From the NCBI GenBank assembly GCA_003550325.1, contig QKWP01002108.1:16190-80189 (forward strand): DNA of 64,000 nt, read 5' to 3'. Positions 21,327 through 33,606 of the stretch are shown piece by piece. Each line of letters opens with the position of its first letter. Position 1 is the first letter of the stretch. A program made the translations under genes and the position numbers. Origin of the DNA: Gigaspora rosea (Eukaryota; Glomeromycota; Glomeromycetes; Diversisporales; Gigasporaceae). Under the pieces are notes generated by a model. That model worked only from the letters and a program-made list of their open reading frames with translations. It was not told where the DNA came from and did no database searches.

Positions 21327-22092
21327 TGGACTCAACATTGCCACCCACAATATACGAGGCCTTTCTAGACTAGAAAAAGCACAAAGCTGGATAAATTACT
21401 GCATGGAGGCCAACCTTTATATAATCTCATTGACCGAAACAAAATTAACCGACTTAAAAGCCAAGAACTTGACCAATCCAATATATCTCTTTTATACTTC
21501 CAATTATGTAAACAACTCACAACCTCACTCTGGACCTGGCCTGGGTACAGCACTTATGGTCCACAACCAACTCCAACCCTACGTCCACGATATCAAAACC
21601 TTACCAGGCACTGCAATTTATGTCGACTTCTTCTTCCCAAATAACAAAACTCGTATAATCTCAACTTACTTGCCATCTAGCACCAGCCACCCTCAACTCA
21701 ACAAACGAACTCAAGAGAAAGTATTTGCTTGGTTCTTGAAAGCTAAAAACAAGAACTGGAACACGATCCTCCTTGGCAACCTAAATGCCAACCAGTTCAG
21801 GGACAAGAAATTCCCACTCTTTAATAACCTTAATACAATACACGCAGTCAGCTTACTATCCTTTTACAACATCACGGAACCTACCTGGGTAGGACCAAAT
21901 ACCTCCAGCCAGATCGATGACATTTGGTTCAACTCAGATCTAATTCAGAACATAGATGAACCAACCATTACTGCTGCTGACTATATATCTGATAGTGATC
22001 ACAAAATTATTTCCGCAACCTGGCATATAGAAATTTGCAAACAAAAAAACCCAGCAAAACAAAAAGAAGAAACGAAAAATATATCAATATAA
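21327..22092 (+). pseudogene. LINE copy 1 endonuclease (AP-like, EEP family)
   Basis: The domain starts in one frame with INIATHNIRGLSR (21327) and continues in the open frame 21403-22092. Endonuclease/exonuclease/phosphatase family motifs are visible: HNIRG, LTETKL, TRIIS, then G-N-L-N-A-N (from about 21775), SQIDDIW and SDHKIIS. In the family the third motif is G-D-x-N. The catalytic Asp is Asn here (AAC at 21778-21780) but Asp (GAC, 44203-44205) in copy 2, so this copy is predicted catalytically dead. The domain would nick target DNA for target-primed reverse transcription. It is followed by frameshifts. Confidence 0.75.
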
Positions 22093-24270
22093 TAAAATAA
22101 CAAAGGAAAACTGAGAAAACTTTTCTGCTGAAACTGACTTATTACTTTCATAAGCCTTACCCATAGAAGACCTAACTTGGGATACCCAACAATTAAACAA
22201 GACCTGGAATATTTGGTCGTCAACAATTAAAAGGATGCTCAACAAACATGTTCCATATACTTATACTAGGCAGAAGAAGTTCTTCGCCCTATTACTAAAA
22301 GCAACCAACCTACATCTAGCACTGAAGTCCATGAACAAATGTTTACGCTTACTAACCACCAAATCCTCCAACTGCTGCCTGAAAACTTGTAATAAACTCC
22401 TACATACCGCATCTACCCTCGCCGAGTTGGAAATCACCCCTATTACTCAATTAGATCTAGATTCTCCATCGACAACTATTCTCAAATTAAAACAAATCCG
22501 TCCTACAATTTGGACCACTCGTAATCTGGAAAAATCGCAAGAACAAAGCAAAAAAATTGACTACTACGTCAATAGATGTTATAATAACTTCAAAGAAAAT
22601 ACGACCAGAATGCTTGATAGCATCCTGAAACGAAGACCAGAACCAGTGCGCACAGACAAAATAATTCTCTCTAATCGAATCCTAATCGACAAAGCTGAAA
22701 TAAAAACACATGTCAGATTACACTTCAAATCTTGGACAGAATCAAATTCACAAAACTTGCAATGGGAGAAGGACTGGGAAGAAGCCTACTCACCCATAGC
22801 TGAGATTAACCCCTCAATCTACGACACTCTAACGGATACCATTACACTCGATGAATTAAAAGAAACCATAAACAATACTCCCAAAAATAAAGCAACTGGA
22901 CCGCTAGCTATTTTTAATGAAATTCTACAACAACTCTCTGACCTAACACTATCCTCTTTACTAAAACTCTTTAACAACTGCATATGTCTAAAACAGGTAC
23001 CGCAACAATAGCTAAAAGCGAATATTTGGCCAATACCAAAAAAACCAGAGTACAAATACAATCTCAGCACCACGCGACCCATTACGTTAATCGATCACAC
23101 CCGGAAATGTTTTACAAAAATTTTAACTACCAGATTAACTTCATTCATAATAAGGCGCGAGATACTCTCTCCGATAAACTTTGTGGCCTTTCCTCATCAA
23201 TCTATGCTAATACCGGTTTCACAATTGACACAAATTCTTGAGGATGCTTCCATCAATCAAAAGGAAATTTGGGCACTTTCACAGGACATGTCAAAAGCTT
23301 TTGACTCAGTCCACATCGACATACTAGCCAAAGCACTTTGCCGAATAAAAATCCCAGAAACAATAATCGACCTCCTAGTCTACATACTATTCAACCGAAC
23401 CAACCAAGTTATTACTGATCTCGGTTTCACAGAACCTTACTCAGTAATGGATGGAATTGACCAGGAAGAAACCTTCTCCCCCCTGCTATGGAAAATATAT
23501 TACGATCCCCTATCTCAACCACCCACAAAAAATTTACTGGTTATTCTAGTATTATCTAGACTAACCCACCTAAACTAATCAACTTATCAGTAATGGCATA
23601 CATGGACGACTCTCTCTGGCTCACCCCTAATAAACAAACCTTCACAGAAATCCTAGATCTCGCAACCAGCTTTTACAAACTGAACAACATAAAAGTCAAT
23701 CCTTCCAAATCCTTTTTAATTACTAACTCCACGCTCTTCCCACAATCCGTCTGCTTTGACGGCACAACGATTACTGCTCTCCCTAAAAACATCCCTCTTA
23801 AATACCTGGGCGCCTGGTATACAACCAACAAGACCTCTAATCATGTCCAAAAACTCATAATATCAGAGATCAAAACTAACCTAAGAAAACTGCATTATGC
23901 TAAAATAACCGAAAAACAAGCTACCTATATCTACAACTATGTCATCATACCTAGATTTCAATACTGTATTCTCTCCTCTTACCTAAACCCTTCACAACTT
24001 ACTTCCATCAATAAAACAATAACAAAAACCATCAGATCGAAAGCGAGAATAGCCCGAGGTGTACCCAACTCCTTTCTGAATTGCGATGCAATATATGCTG
24101 TGACCAACATAGAACAAGCGCAACTAACTACTCTCATAACAAACCTACAGCGTGGTCTAAACCATTACAGCTTTGATAACCTATATATAAAAATCCGTAT
24201 CCAACAAATACAGAACGCTACAAATACAGATAAATCAATCTTAAAGAAACTGCCAGCCCTCACACACTGA
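22093..24270 (+). pseudogene. LINE copy 1 reverse transcriptase
   Basis: The linker and fingers are open at 22235-23011 (includes NKATGPLAI). A TAG at 23009-23011 falls where copy 2 has Trp. The palm continues at 23183-23578 with motif A (ALSQDMSKAFDSV) and motif B as G-I-D-Q-E-E-T, where copy 2 has Q-G-E. The catalytic motif C (AYMDDSLW) opens the next frame at 23593-24270. A TGA at 22112-22114 likewise replaces a Trp of copy 2. A short deletion separates motifs B and C relative to copy 2. The domain is recognisable beyond doubt, but this copy cannot be translated as one protein. Confidence 0.8.
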
Positions 24271-26234
24271 GAATACCTAACTTACACTGGTCAATTAATA
24301 ATAGTAATCCACAAGCTAAACTTAAAATTTACTCGACCACTCAACAACTGGCCTATACCTAATACTTCGTGGAACCTCTCTCAACCCACTCATACTTACA
24401 CACCCTAAATGCACCCACCTAAAAGAAATGCTAAATCGTCATAATATAAATTGCACAAAACAATTTCTCGATTCGACAAACAACAACTTACTTGATTGGA
24501 CGACCCTCCACCACAACATCAGGAAAATACCTCGTGGAAGAACACCAAAGTGGTTCCATCTAATGCAAGACCTAATTACTTCCTCCGCAACACCTATCTT
24601 AAACATAAACAACTTAAACCCTTTCCTAACTCCTCCTTGGCTACCAAAAAAGAAAGGATGGGTTCTAACCCACAATGGTGATAGCCAAGATTTTCAACCC
24701 AAATCAAAAAACAATATATGGCAAACATTTTCTATATCAAGGAAACCAAATATTAAATGCCTGCGCGGGATGTTCACTCCCAAACAGAAGCTCACGACAC
24801 TGATCTTGCTACTTACTATTAGACAAAGAATACATTCATAATCTACAAGTCGACTGTAAACTTACAATACATGCAAACATAAAAGATATCAAGCGATCAC
24901 TGCAACAATTACATCAAAAGAAAACAACAATAACCGATACACGACTCACTAGAATACAAAGACCTCTCACGGCATTTGATGAACCACCAATAGAAATATG
25001 GGAAACACTAGTATCTAACAATTTTAAGAAAAAGTCCTAACACTATATCTCATCTCAAAAAAACTTCAATTGCCCAATCAACAAAAAATTATCGCCACTG
25101 GTTGAATTGGAACAGATGGGCCCATAATAAGCTGCTACAACAACACCTGGCCCTCGAAAATTACTATTCTCCTAACCCTACTAACCTTTATTGTTTCTAC
25201 TACCCACAACCACGCAAAACTCGAAATAATTACTAATAACTCCTCTCTACATACTACCATAACACAAGCTACTGATACCCACTTCCTACAACATTTACAA
25301 CTAGATCAAACACAATGGTTTTTCCTACTGCACATGGCCATAGCAATAATCGGCGAAAGAAAAATCAACATTATATACAACAAAGAATTAACTGTAGTCG
25401 ACCTTCTCTCTCCACACCAACTTAATACAACCCTACAGAATTTCTTATACAACCGCTATACACCTCTCTTGAACGACTTTGTTATCACTCACTCATTAAA
25501 ATCAACAATCAAACTTATATACCAAACTACCAACCTTATATGATGGCATAACCAACAAAGAATAAATCTATGGGAAAACACCTAGATGATATCAACTGGG
25601 ATGCCAACATAGCGACTATATTATACAATGATGAACCAAAAGCGCTATACACCAACCCGGCACTATCCAACTTGAAGAACTTCAAAGTGAAACTGCTCGC
25701 GGAAGAATTACCCACTTCACTCCTCCTACACCTTCGTAACCCTAAAAACTACCAAACTACCTATGCCCAAGATGCTATTCAGGACCTGAAGACTACTCCC
25801 ATCTACTAACCTGCATCTCTAACCCCTTCAACTTCAAAACAGAACTCAGAAGAATCTTAATTGAAACTGCAAGGAAAGAAGAAAAACCATTGGAAAACCC
25901 TAAAACCTTTATTCAATCCTATTTCGAACTACATATCTCAAAGAAAATTCCATTTGGGATAATCACAAGAAGAACACTAGCCCCTTTTGCTTCCCTATAT
26001 CTGAAGAACAAACTAAAAACTTTACTCCACTACAACATCGCCGAATTCATCTATAAAAAAATATGGATCCCTTCTTGCATGTCCCGACACACAGAAGTAG
26101 TCCCTCCTCCCCCTCCACTCCCATCTCCAACGATGCTGAAAACACTCCCACCAACCCCAAATCGCATAAATACCACAATAGATAAACTTATTGCCACAAA
26201 CAATCTTCGCCCAAACTACATACTCAAAATCTAG
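24271..26234 (+). pseudogene. LINE copy 1 C-terminal region
   Basis: Broken frames (24428-24841, 25334-25543, 25570-25809, 25890-26234) are homologous to the copy 2 tail: IRKIPRGRTPKWF, HQLNTTLQNFLYNRY, DEPKALYTNPALSN, LLLHLRNPKNY. The C-x2-C...H-x3-C finger of copy 2 is damaged here. Trp at 25597-25599 corresponds to a stop in copy 2. It ends at TAG 26232-26234. Confidence 0.7.
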
Positions 26235-26400
26235 AGGTCTATGACCATTCTAGTAAAGAATTAGGTCAAGAGTAAAGTAGCTCTTACCTCTACTTCATAA
26301 TAGATTAGTATATTCCTACATGTAACAAATATATGTATAATTTATAAATCTAATAAAGTATTAGAGGATAGACCTCTCTTTAAAAAAAAAAATAAAAAAA
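26233..26400 (+). other. LINE copy 1 3' UTR with terminal inverted motif and poly-A
   Basis: AGAGGTCTA at the stop codon (26233-26241) is the reverse complement of TAGACCTCT just before the poly-A (26369-26377). Copy 2 has the same pair (48655-48663, 48793-48801). This conserved stem may be the structure recognised by the LINE reverse transcriptase. AATAAAGTATTAGAGG precedes the tail. Confidence 0.6.
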
Positions 26401-26429
26401 ATAATAATTGTGCTTATATAGAATTCCTC

Positions 26430-26506
26430 TATATTAGTCACATCTCTATATAATCACCACTTTTTGTATCCTGAGGGTGTGATTATATGGAGGTTTGACT
26501 GTAAAA
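26430..26506. mobile_element. MITE remnant, CAGTCAAACCTCC ends
   Basis: On the reverse strand it begins TACAGTCAAACCTCCATATA. An inverted partner GTGGTGATTATATAGAGATG occurs internally at 26450-26473. The end style (CAGTNAAACCTCT) resembles the small elements at 36810 and 6250. The left terminus is missing. Confidence 0.55.
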
Positions 26507-26897
26507 TGAAAAATTTAACAAAAAGTTCCTTAAACAACAAAGTTTATCTAAAAAAAAAAGAAATAAATTAATTTAGAATAAGAGAAATAAAAAAAAGAAC
26601 AAGAGAAAAAAATATTAACCAAAAGTTAGACAATAAAAATTTTTTTTTTAAAAAGAAACAAATATTCAAAACTTAGAAATAAATAGAAACAGATGATAGC
26701 AAGGATTATTCTGAAATAGAAAACCAATTGACTATAAACAAAAACAAAAGGAATCACAACAATAGAAATGTGATTTACAGAATTAGAAATTAGATCTTGT
26801 ATGAATACTAATTAGAACAATAGAAGCTAATTTTAGATGAATTAGCATAGAAAGTTCGAAGACCTCACAATTTTAAGAAGAGAAAGAAACAATAAAA

Positions 26898-26996
26898 TTG
26901 CCAAAATTGCTAAAAACACAGGAAAGAACAAAATTTTTGCCAAGTTTTGCAAGTTTTGCCAAGTATTGCAAAACATTGCCAAGCAAAATTTTTGCT
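26898..26996. repeat. Array of TTGCCAA / TTTTGCAAG words
   Basis: Short repeated words (TTTTGCCAAGTTTTGCAAG, ATTGCCAAGC, AAATTTTTGC) fill the segment. The style is that of hAT subterminal arrays, but terminal repeats and a target duplication were not identified. Confidence 0.5.
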
Positions 26997-27774
26997 ACAT
27001 AGTTAGTACAAATACAAAAATATAGAGAAAAGCACATGCAAGTAAATATTAGCATGTAGAAATCATAAAACAAAAGCATGGATTAAACTAATATTCAAGA
27101 TAGTAATACAAGTAAACAATTTTAAAGATATAAAAAAAGCTTGAAATTACTTTGCCTTTATCCTAACCCAACAAATCCTTCTTATAATTAATACAAATAC
27201 TAAACTCGACTCTTGTGCAATTAAAATGACTACCTGACCCACCTGGCTTTACTTCCAACTCTACCAAAAGGCATGTAAACTTTAACAACTTTGCAACAGA
27301 TTGCAGTATACAAGAACAATTATTGTAGATTTGGACAATGTAACCATCATGCAGGATAATAGTCACATATGCACTATTCTAACAGATCAAGCTAGAAGTA
27401 TTACCTTATTTGTTGATCTCTTGGCTGCTATTAAAATAATTTGATATACCATAGTACTGACCAAATTTTTTGGTTAATATACTAATAACTATCAATAGTG
27501 ATCCAAATATCTGGTTTAAAGAAATATACTAGAAATACAAGAAAATACTTATTATACAAATTATAACAGAATCCATGCCCTGGCCTATGTCTTTCATATG
27601 GGATAAATATTATAGAATAATAGAAGTTTAATTATTGAACCAATTGAGAACAACCAAATAAAAACTTTTAAACGAGTTTTCTACTTGTTTACTGTATGTA
27701 GATATGATCAAATATATCAGACCTATAGGTTAAAAATTAAGAACATTAATAATATCAATAAAGAAAATGTTATC

Positions 27775-27949
27775 CCTTAGATTATAACACAGGCAAATTT
27801 GCCTGCGTATTTTAAAATTTTTAATAAAATTTTAAATATTGATTTTAGCCATATCTTTTCTAAGTAAAAAATATTCTTTAAGTTTTGTTTTAGTAACTTT
27901 GTTATAAAATTTTTTTAAAATCATTAGAAAACTTTAATATAATAAATGN
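27775..27949 (-). repeat. Inverted copy of the 14655-14836 repeat
   Basis: ATCCCTTAGATTATAACACAGG and CAGGCAAATTTGCCTG continue, in reverse complement, the same sequence found right of the 513-bp gap, nearly without differences. An undetermined base sits exactly at its edge (27949). Confidence 0.8.
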
Positions 27950-28401
27950 AACATATAAAAAATATAAAAAAATATAAACAAAATGATATAAAATACCAAA
28001 AAAATCAATATAAAATGTACCAAAAAATAATAAAAGAATAAAAAAAAATTTAGTTGATTATATTTAAAATTAGTAGTATATGGGAAATTTTTTAGAAAAG
28101 AGGGATCACAAATCATATAAAAAGTAAAAAATTTTGTGGAAGAGCTACTATAATACATAAAACTAATACATCGTAAGATTATTGATAGTTATCTATTACC
28201 GGTATATTTAACCAATTAAAATTATAAACTTTAATTAATCCCAGATTAGTAAACTTAATTATTTTAAAATAAAATATATTTAATATATAAAAAATAGCTA
28301 TTTTAATATATTATCTTATTTATGCTCTGGTTAAAAAATGAGTATTGTAAATTGTCTTAACTAAAAATTTAAAATTATATTATATATTCCTAAAAATAAA
28401 C

Positions 28402-28666
28402 AGAACCCCAGATAGGTCATAACTGGATTTAGTTATTTTTGACCTAATTTGCTAAAAATGACAAAACTATATTTACTTAAATAACTTCTAATCCAGTGAT
28501 CAGAATTGAACGAACTTTTTTTATTAGATGCACCTTACTAGGAGCTTCATTTTTAAAAAAACTTCATTCAAATTGGACTACTGCCAATATAATTGCCAAA
28601 AACTGTTTTTTTGCTTCACAAATTTTAGGGGTTTTTGCTGAAATGTATAATATATAATCTCTGCAC
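28402..28666 (+). mobile_element. AGGACCC MITE copy
   Basis: It aligns with 11608-11905 throughout (AGAACCCCAGATAGGTCATA at the left, CTCTGCACAGGACCC at the right), but the terminal repeats are shortened. No ORF. Confidence 0.78.
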
Positions 28667-28830
28667 AGGACCCAAATAATCTACATGAGATTAAATTTGA
28701 GCATCATAGTAAAAATTTTTTGGTTAGCACTTTTGGTTTGGTATATATAAGCAACATTTCAAACATTAGATCGAACTTTTACCAGTATAAAAAGTAAGAT
28801 AAAAAAGTAAGTAAATCCTTATCTGCTAAG

Positions 28831-29851
28831 TAGTGTTCCGCACGGATCAGATCGGACGGATATTTTTTAAGATCCGGATCCAATCTGAAAACCGGATCGG
28901 ATCCATGTTCAGATCCGAATTTGAAGCCAAAGATTCGGATCCGGATCCAAATCTGATATAGTTACACAATTAACACAATATAATTGGTTAATATTATGAA
29001 CCATTTAAGATCTATTAATCGGGTAAGGGGAGTAACAAAAATCAGGTGATTTTTTAGGGGGGGAGGGGGTAAAAAAAGTTGAAATTATATATAAGAACCT
29101 GACTATTTATATATTAAGAAAGAGGGAGGGGGTAGGCCTCTGATAAAAAATAATCAGGTGATTAATGACACTGCCCTAAACACGTGCAGTCAATATAAAG
29201 AACATTTATTGTTATTAATTTATATGTAATTATTTAATACATTAAAATTATTTACAAAAATACTTTGTTATCACTACAATCAATTCATCCGCGTTATAAA
29301 TTAGCATAACAAATCAAGATTATAAATACTTATGATATTAATTATTAAAATATATAAAATCATTTCATTCGCATTAATTTAATTGCTAAGTATTTAAGTT
29401 ATAGCAATTTCACATATCAAATTCATAAGAATGATTTATATTACAGCTGATTTGAAAATTAGTGAGACACTTGAAGAATTTTCTTGTTTTTGAAACCCTT
29501 CAGTTTCGTCTTATAAATCATCTAACTCTTTGGAAACCATGTTACAGTCTTCGGAACTTTGGTCTGATAATGGCGATGCAATTCCGAAAAGTTAGATGAT
29601 TCATAAGACGAAACTGGAAGGTTTCAAAAACAAGAAAATTTTTCAGATCCCACTAATTTTCAAATCAGCTATAACCAATCAGAGTTTACAAAGTACAACC
29701 AATCAGCGTAAACGGATCCAAACGGATCCAAACGGATCTTCAGATCAGATCCTCCGGATCCGGCAAATCACATAAATCATGGATCTGATTCGATCTGAAT
29801 CACCAAATCTGGATCAGATCCGGATCTCGGATCGGATCTTGCAGAACACTA
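28831..29851. mobile_element. 1-kb hAT-type element, GGATCC array family
   Basis: The ends TAGTGTTCCGCACGGATC and, on the reverse strand, TAGTGTTCTGCAAGATCC are flanked by CTGCTAAG / CTACTAAG (7 of 8 match). Subterminal arrays of GGATCCGGATC/AGATCGGA words fill 28845-28945 and 29715-29840. The interior contains a ~230-bp foldback (29442-29674). No transposase. Confidence 0.9.
29442..29674. repeat. Large foldback: ~94-bp arms around a ~46-base spacer
   Basis: Left arm 29442-29535 (TACAGCTGATTTGAAAATTA...) and right arm 29582-29674 are reverse complements with a handful of mismatches. The termini read TACAGCTGATTT / AAATCAGCTATA. The arms would form a long hairpin if transcribed. It looks like a foldback element or a self-complementary duplication inside the GGATCC element. 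Confidence 0.88.
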
Positions 29852-29859
29852 CTACTAAG

Positions 29860-30251
29860 GAAAACCCACTAGTAAAAACCTCTTCTGATTAAAAATTATA
29901 AAATTGTAGTAGTTTCGCTTTAGTCAAAGTATATGATCTATGGTTATACATAAATTAAATATGTTAAATCATCCGTTTAATTTACCTATAGTACTTTTTT
30001 TATAAAAAAAACTCGATCTTTTTAATAACATTTTATCAATCTTGTAATAAAAGTACTATCATATATAATATAAGCCTTATAATTATAAAATACCTTCTCA
30101 TATTGCACTTCTTGTTGCTATTGTTTCTACAAGAAATTACTAATTATGTTCATATGGCCAAGCCAAGTATAATTTTACCAAAGAAATAACACAAGTAATT
30201 AAGTAGAAATACTTTTTTTTTTACCCAATAAGTAGTCTAAAATATTTACAG
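29860..30251. other. Non-coding AT-rich stretch, possibly intron of the following exon
   Basis: No ORF is seen. The stretch ends with TATTTACAG, a plausible 3' splice site for the coding-like segment that starts at 30252. Confidence 0.4.
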
Positions 30252-30530
30252 GTGGTGATTTAGTCTTTATTTCAGATAAATTTGTTATCAAAAATTTAGA
30301 TCAATGCGTTACCGTCATGTATACAAGTATCATCAATAATAATCTTAGTTGTGAGTTTGATACTACTAATATTCCTCTATGCAGTATTGTTTCCAGACAT
30401 AGTCCAGACTATTTTGGGCAGACCGGACATTTTCGGACATTGTCCAAAGTCCATATCCAAATTATGTTCAGGTAAATTGATTGTTACTGGTGTTACTTCT
30501 GCTGATGTACCCTGGCCAAATTATCACGTA
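30252..30530 (+). pseudogene. Exon-like fragment, unrecognised gene
   Basis: After TTTACAG the frame from 30254 reads GDLVFISDKFVIKNL, then DQCVTVMYTSIINN and so on, open to a TAA near 30475. Codon use and residue mix look like real protein. A second frame overlaps the end (SGKLIVTGVTSADVPWPNY, 30470-30528). It is interrupted by the hAT transposon at 30531, and the segment right of that transposon (38306-38412) may be its continuation (HKTTAPQMMELLFIQYR). I cannot name the family with certainty. Decayed. Confidence 0.35.
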
Positions 30531-31037
30531 CAGTGTTGTTGACTGGAAGCTGGAAATTCACTGGACGTCCAGATAATACCAGTGTTCCAGTGGTTCCAGT
30601 GAAGTTTTACTGGAACTGGAACCAATATAATATTAGTCAATAAAACTACGATACATGTGATATGTATGCTAGCTAATCAGTAATCAGTTGCAAGCAGTGA
30701 TGACACATTGTTATTTAAAAATAAATGACAACTTGTCATATGACAAGTCATTCTTGTCATAAAAAAATCATTTATCTTTTTATGACTATACTTGTCATTT
30801 ATAGTTTATATAATAATTATTTATAGTTTATATAATAATTATTCATAATCACATTGATATTTGCATTGATACGAAGAATTTTGAAAATATATATTTAAAA
30901 TCTCATTATAGTGACATCTATCAATTAAACATCACCGTTTGTTGATGAATGACTATAATATTTGATCAAATGTCTCACGAATCATGAACCATATCTCAAC
31001 TATCCTAATCCAAATACTAAATGCTTATCCGAAAGAG

Positions 31038-31390
31038 ATTGTTAGAATGGCAACAATAAAGAGCCATTAGGATGATTATTTAACATAATCATAAGGAGTT
31101 TTTAGAATAGTTATTTATCGCTAACTATAAAGAGCTGCTAGAATGATTATTTAATATTAATCATAAAAAACTATTAGAATGATTATTTAAAACTAATCAT
31201 CAAAAGTTGTTAGAATGCTAACCATAATGAGCTGTTAGAATGATTATTTAACACTAATCATAAAGAGCTGTTAGAATGATTATTTAACGCTAATCATAAT
31301 GAGCATTAGAATGATTATTTAACGCTAATCATAATGAGCTATTAGAATGATTATTTAACACGAATTATAAAGAGCTGTTAGAATGGTTGC
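31038..31390. repeat. Tandem repeat, 36-bp unit, ~10 copies
   Basis: Units read approximately GCTGTTAGAATGATTATTTA followed by ACACTAATCATAAAGA. The spacing between consecutive GAGCTG words is 36 bp (for example 31229 and 31265). It lies within the nested hAT-type element. Confidence 0.88.
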
Positions 31391-31399
31391 TTGATTCGA

Positions 31400-33080
31400 C
31401 TATTTTGATTCTCACGTACACTCACATGACTGTCACCTTTATTCGATACTATTGACATTAGAGCTCCGAATTTCCAGATTAGTTTACCCCCAAATTTGTA
31501 TATATATCTTCTTTTCTTTATTTGAAACTTACATCTATTTTTGTATAATTCATTAAATGTTAGTCAATCCATGTAAACTTGATGATTAACATAAATAGCC
31601 CCTTTTTGTAAAATCTTCATAACATGTTAACGTGCTAGCACGTTTGCGTGTTAAGGGTCACAGATTATAAATATTCTCGAGTGTTAAGCTTAGTAGTAGA
31701 GTTAAACAGTATGTTAACATGTCAAATAACATATCAATGTGTCGTATATTAAATTCAAATGTATATAAACGAATGAATTTGACTTCAATAAAGAGAGAGA
31801 CAGATGAAGAGGGGTTCCCTCCGATTTTACTTAAGGAAAATAAAGGAAGTAAGCTAGTGTAGAGCTGAAGAGACCTTTATTTGAGTAAATCAGAAACTAT
31901 CTCCTAGTAACTATTAAAGTTAAATCGGTTAAACGTATACGCTCTCCCTCTTTTAATATTTTCACTATTTTACATCTTGCTTATTATGTAATGGAAATTT
32001 GAAAAAGACGTAGATTTTTCACCTATATTTCGCAGAATATTATAACCACAATATAGAAGTTGGATTTGTTATCACTTGTATACTAAAGTTAATAATAAAA
32101 TCAGTAGAATATCCATTAAATTGAATATGAAAACAGATAATGGATCCAAGCTCTACTATAATAGATTATATACAGTAAAATTGATTAAAAAATGGTTAAA
32201 TCTAACCTATAAAATATCTAGTAGTGATTTAAAAAAAAAGGTCGATTCAAATATAGATATAAAACAAAAAAGACGATTTAAATATAATTGAAAAAATGAA
32301 ACATGTGACACTAAAGGAACTACTTAAATTATTATATCATTAATAAATATGAACTACGTTTATTATTATTAATCTATTACGTCAAGCATCGCCCGAATCA
32401 TTTTTCAATAAGTGAAAATTAAAAAATCATAACTGTAAAGTCTGACTCTATGATTGGTACCCGGAGCAATTCATATTATATACGAAGAATAATTAACACC
32501 TTTATGCTTTGGAGGATAACCTGTTGGTGTAAAACACACTGAAAAAACTGGCAAATTTGAAATAACAAAAATGCACACCAGATACATCTCAAACCGAGAA
32601 GTATTATTAGTTACCAATCTATGGTTGTGATTTCTGTTATATCGTTTAGTTGATTAATATAATATAATTATAGTTAGTTGATAACTAGTTGATAACTAGC
32701 AATTAATTTTAATCAAACCAGTTGATAATAAATCGATTAGTGTTTAACTTTTTTAAATCGATTAGTTGAAAAGTTGCCAACTATTAGGTTTTTCAACTAA
32801 TGATTTGGAACACTAAGTCATCCTAACCAGGAATGGATGTTAAACTGTAAAATATGAAAAATAACGTCTAGGGGCATGGTTTGAGTAATGGCCAGGATTA
32901 AGCTTAATTCAATCATAATTCGAAATTAACTTTTGGGAGTTATTTTGCATTTATATGGAAAATCTAATTTAGAAATATTGAATAACTCCGATATAGATAG
33001 TATCGAATTCAGCTGATTTGATGAATTTTATGATCATCAATAATTATTTTTTAGTAATGTTTTTGATAATAGTAATACTG
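31400..33080. other. Interior of the nested hAT-type element, no gene recognised
   Basis: A 71-residue Lys/Asn-rich frame (32076-32291) is the longest open frame and has no recognisable motif. I do not call it a gene. At 32660-32800 there is a short run of GTTGATAACTAGTTGA and TTTTCAACTAA words. Confidence 0.45.
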
Positions 33081-33606
33081 TCATTTATTTGTCATTTTAA
33101 TGTCATTTATAAAAATATTTTTTATGACTTGTCATTTTGCCATGGTTTTGTATAAAATTTTTTTATAATAAATGACATTGTCATTTTAAAATGACATATC
33201 ATTTATAGTCATTTTCATAAAAATTTTTATGACCTTGTCATTTGCCATCACTGGTTGCAAGTAGGGATCGCCTTGACTATTTTATTAAAGTCAGGTCCCG
33301 AGTCAAACTTGGGAACTCAACTTGCAATTTAAACATTTAAATATAACAATAAGCATACTTTGCATACGTATGCATTTACTATTTAATATATGTGCTAAGT
33401 TCTCAGAACTGGACTTTTAACTTTTTTAACTCTTTGAATCGAACTTTTAAGCACTTTTATTTTACTATTACACGTAACTGGCTAAAAATCGAGATGGGTC
33501 TAATTTTATAAAATCTATTTAAATTTATTTATATTTTGTAATACATATTCACTCCAAAATCCAACTCTAATACTCTGCAATCCCCCTTTTATCAAATAAA
33601 ACCATG

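Larger units (their letters stand above)
18489..26400 (+). mobile_element. LINE, copy 1 (decayed, near full length)
   Basis: This is the homologue of the LINE at 41076-48955 along its whole length. In order it has a 5' leader with CTCTTTCCCGTA, a Pro/Thr-rich N-terminal ORF, a tandem-repeat domain, an AP-like endonuclease, a reverse transcriptase, a C-terminal region and a 3' UTR ending in poly-A. Many stops and frameshifts separate the blocks. It lies just right of the hAT-type element ending at 18452. The exact 5' end and target duplication were not established. Confidence 0.85.
26507..28400. other. AT-rich stretch without a supported gene
   Basis: No coding signature is seen on either strand. 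A TTGCCAAG/TTTTGC word array lies at 26898-26993, and a copy of the CAGGCAAATTTGCCTG repeat at 27775-27949 (single n at 27949). The rest is AT-rich. Confidence 0.55.
30695..33253. mobile_element. 2.56-kb hAT-type element nested in the outer hAT, TGTCAT array family
   Basis: The ends CAGTGATGACACATTG and, on the reverse strand, CAGTGATGGCAAATGACAAG are flanked by a perfect 8-bp duplication GTTGCAAG (30687-30694, 33254-33261). Subterminal arrays of TTGTCAT/ATGACAA words occur at 30725-30800 and 33080-33245. The interior has a 36-bp tandem repeat and no transposase. Confidence 0.93.
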
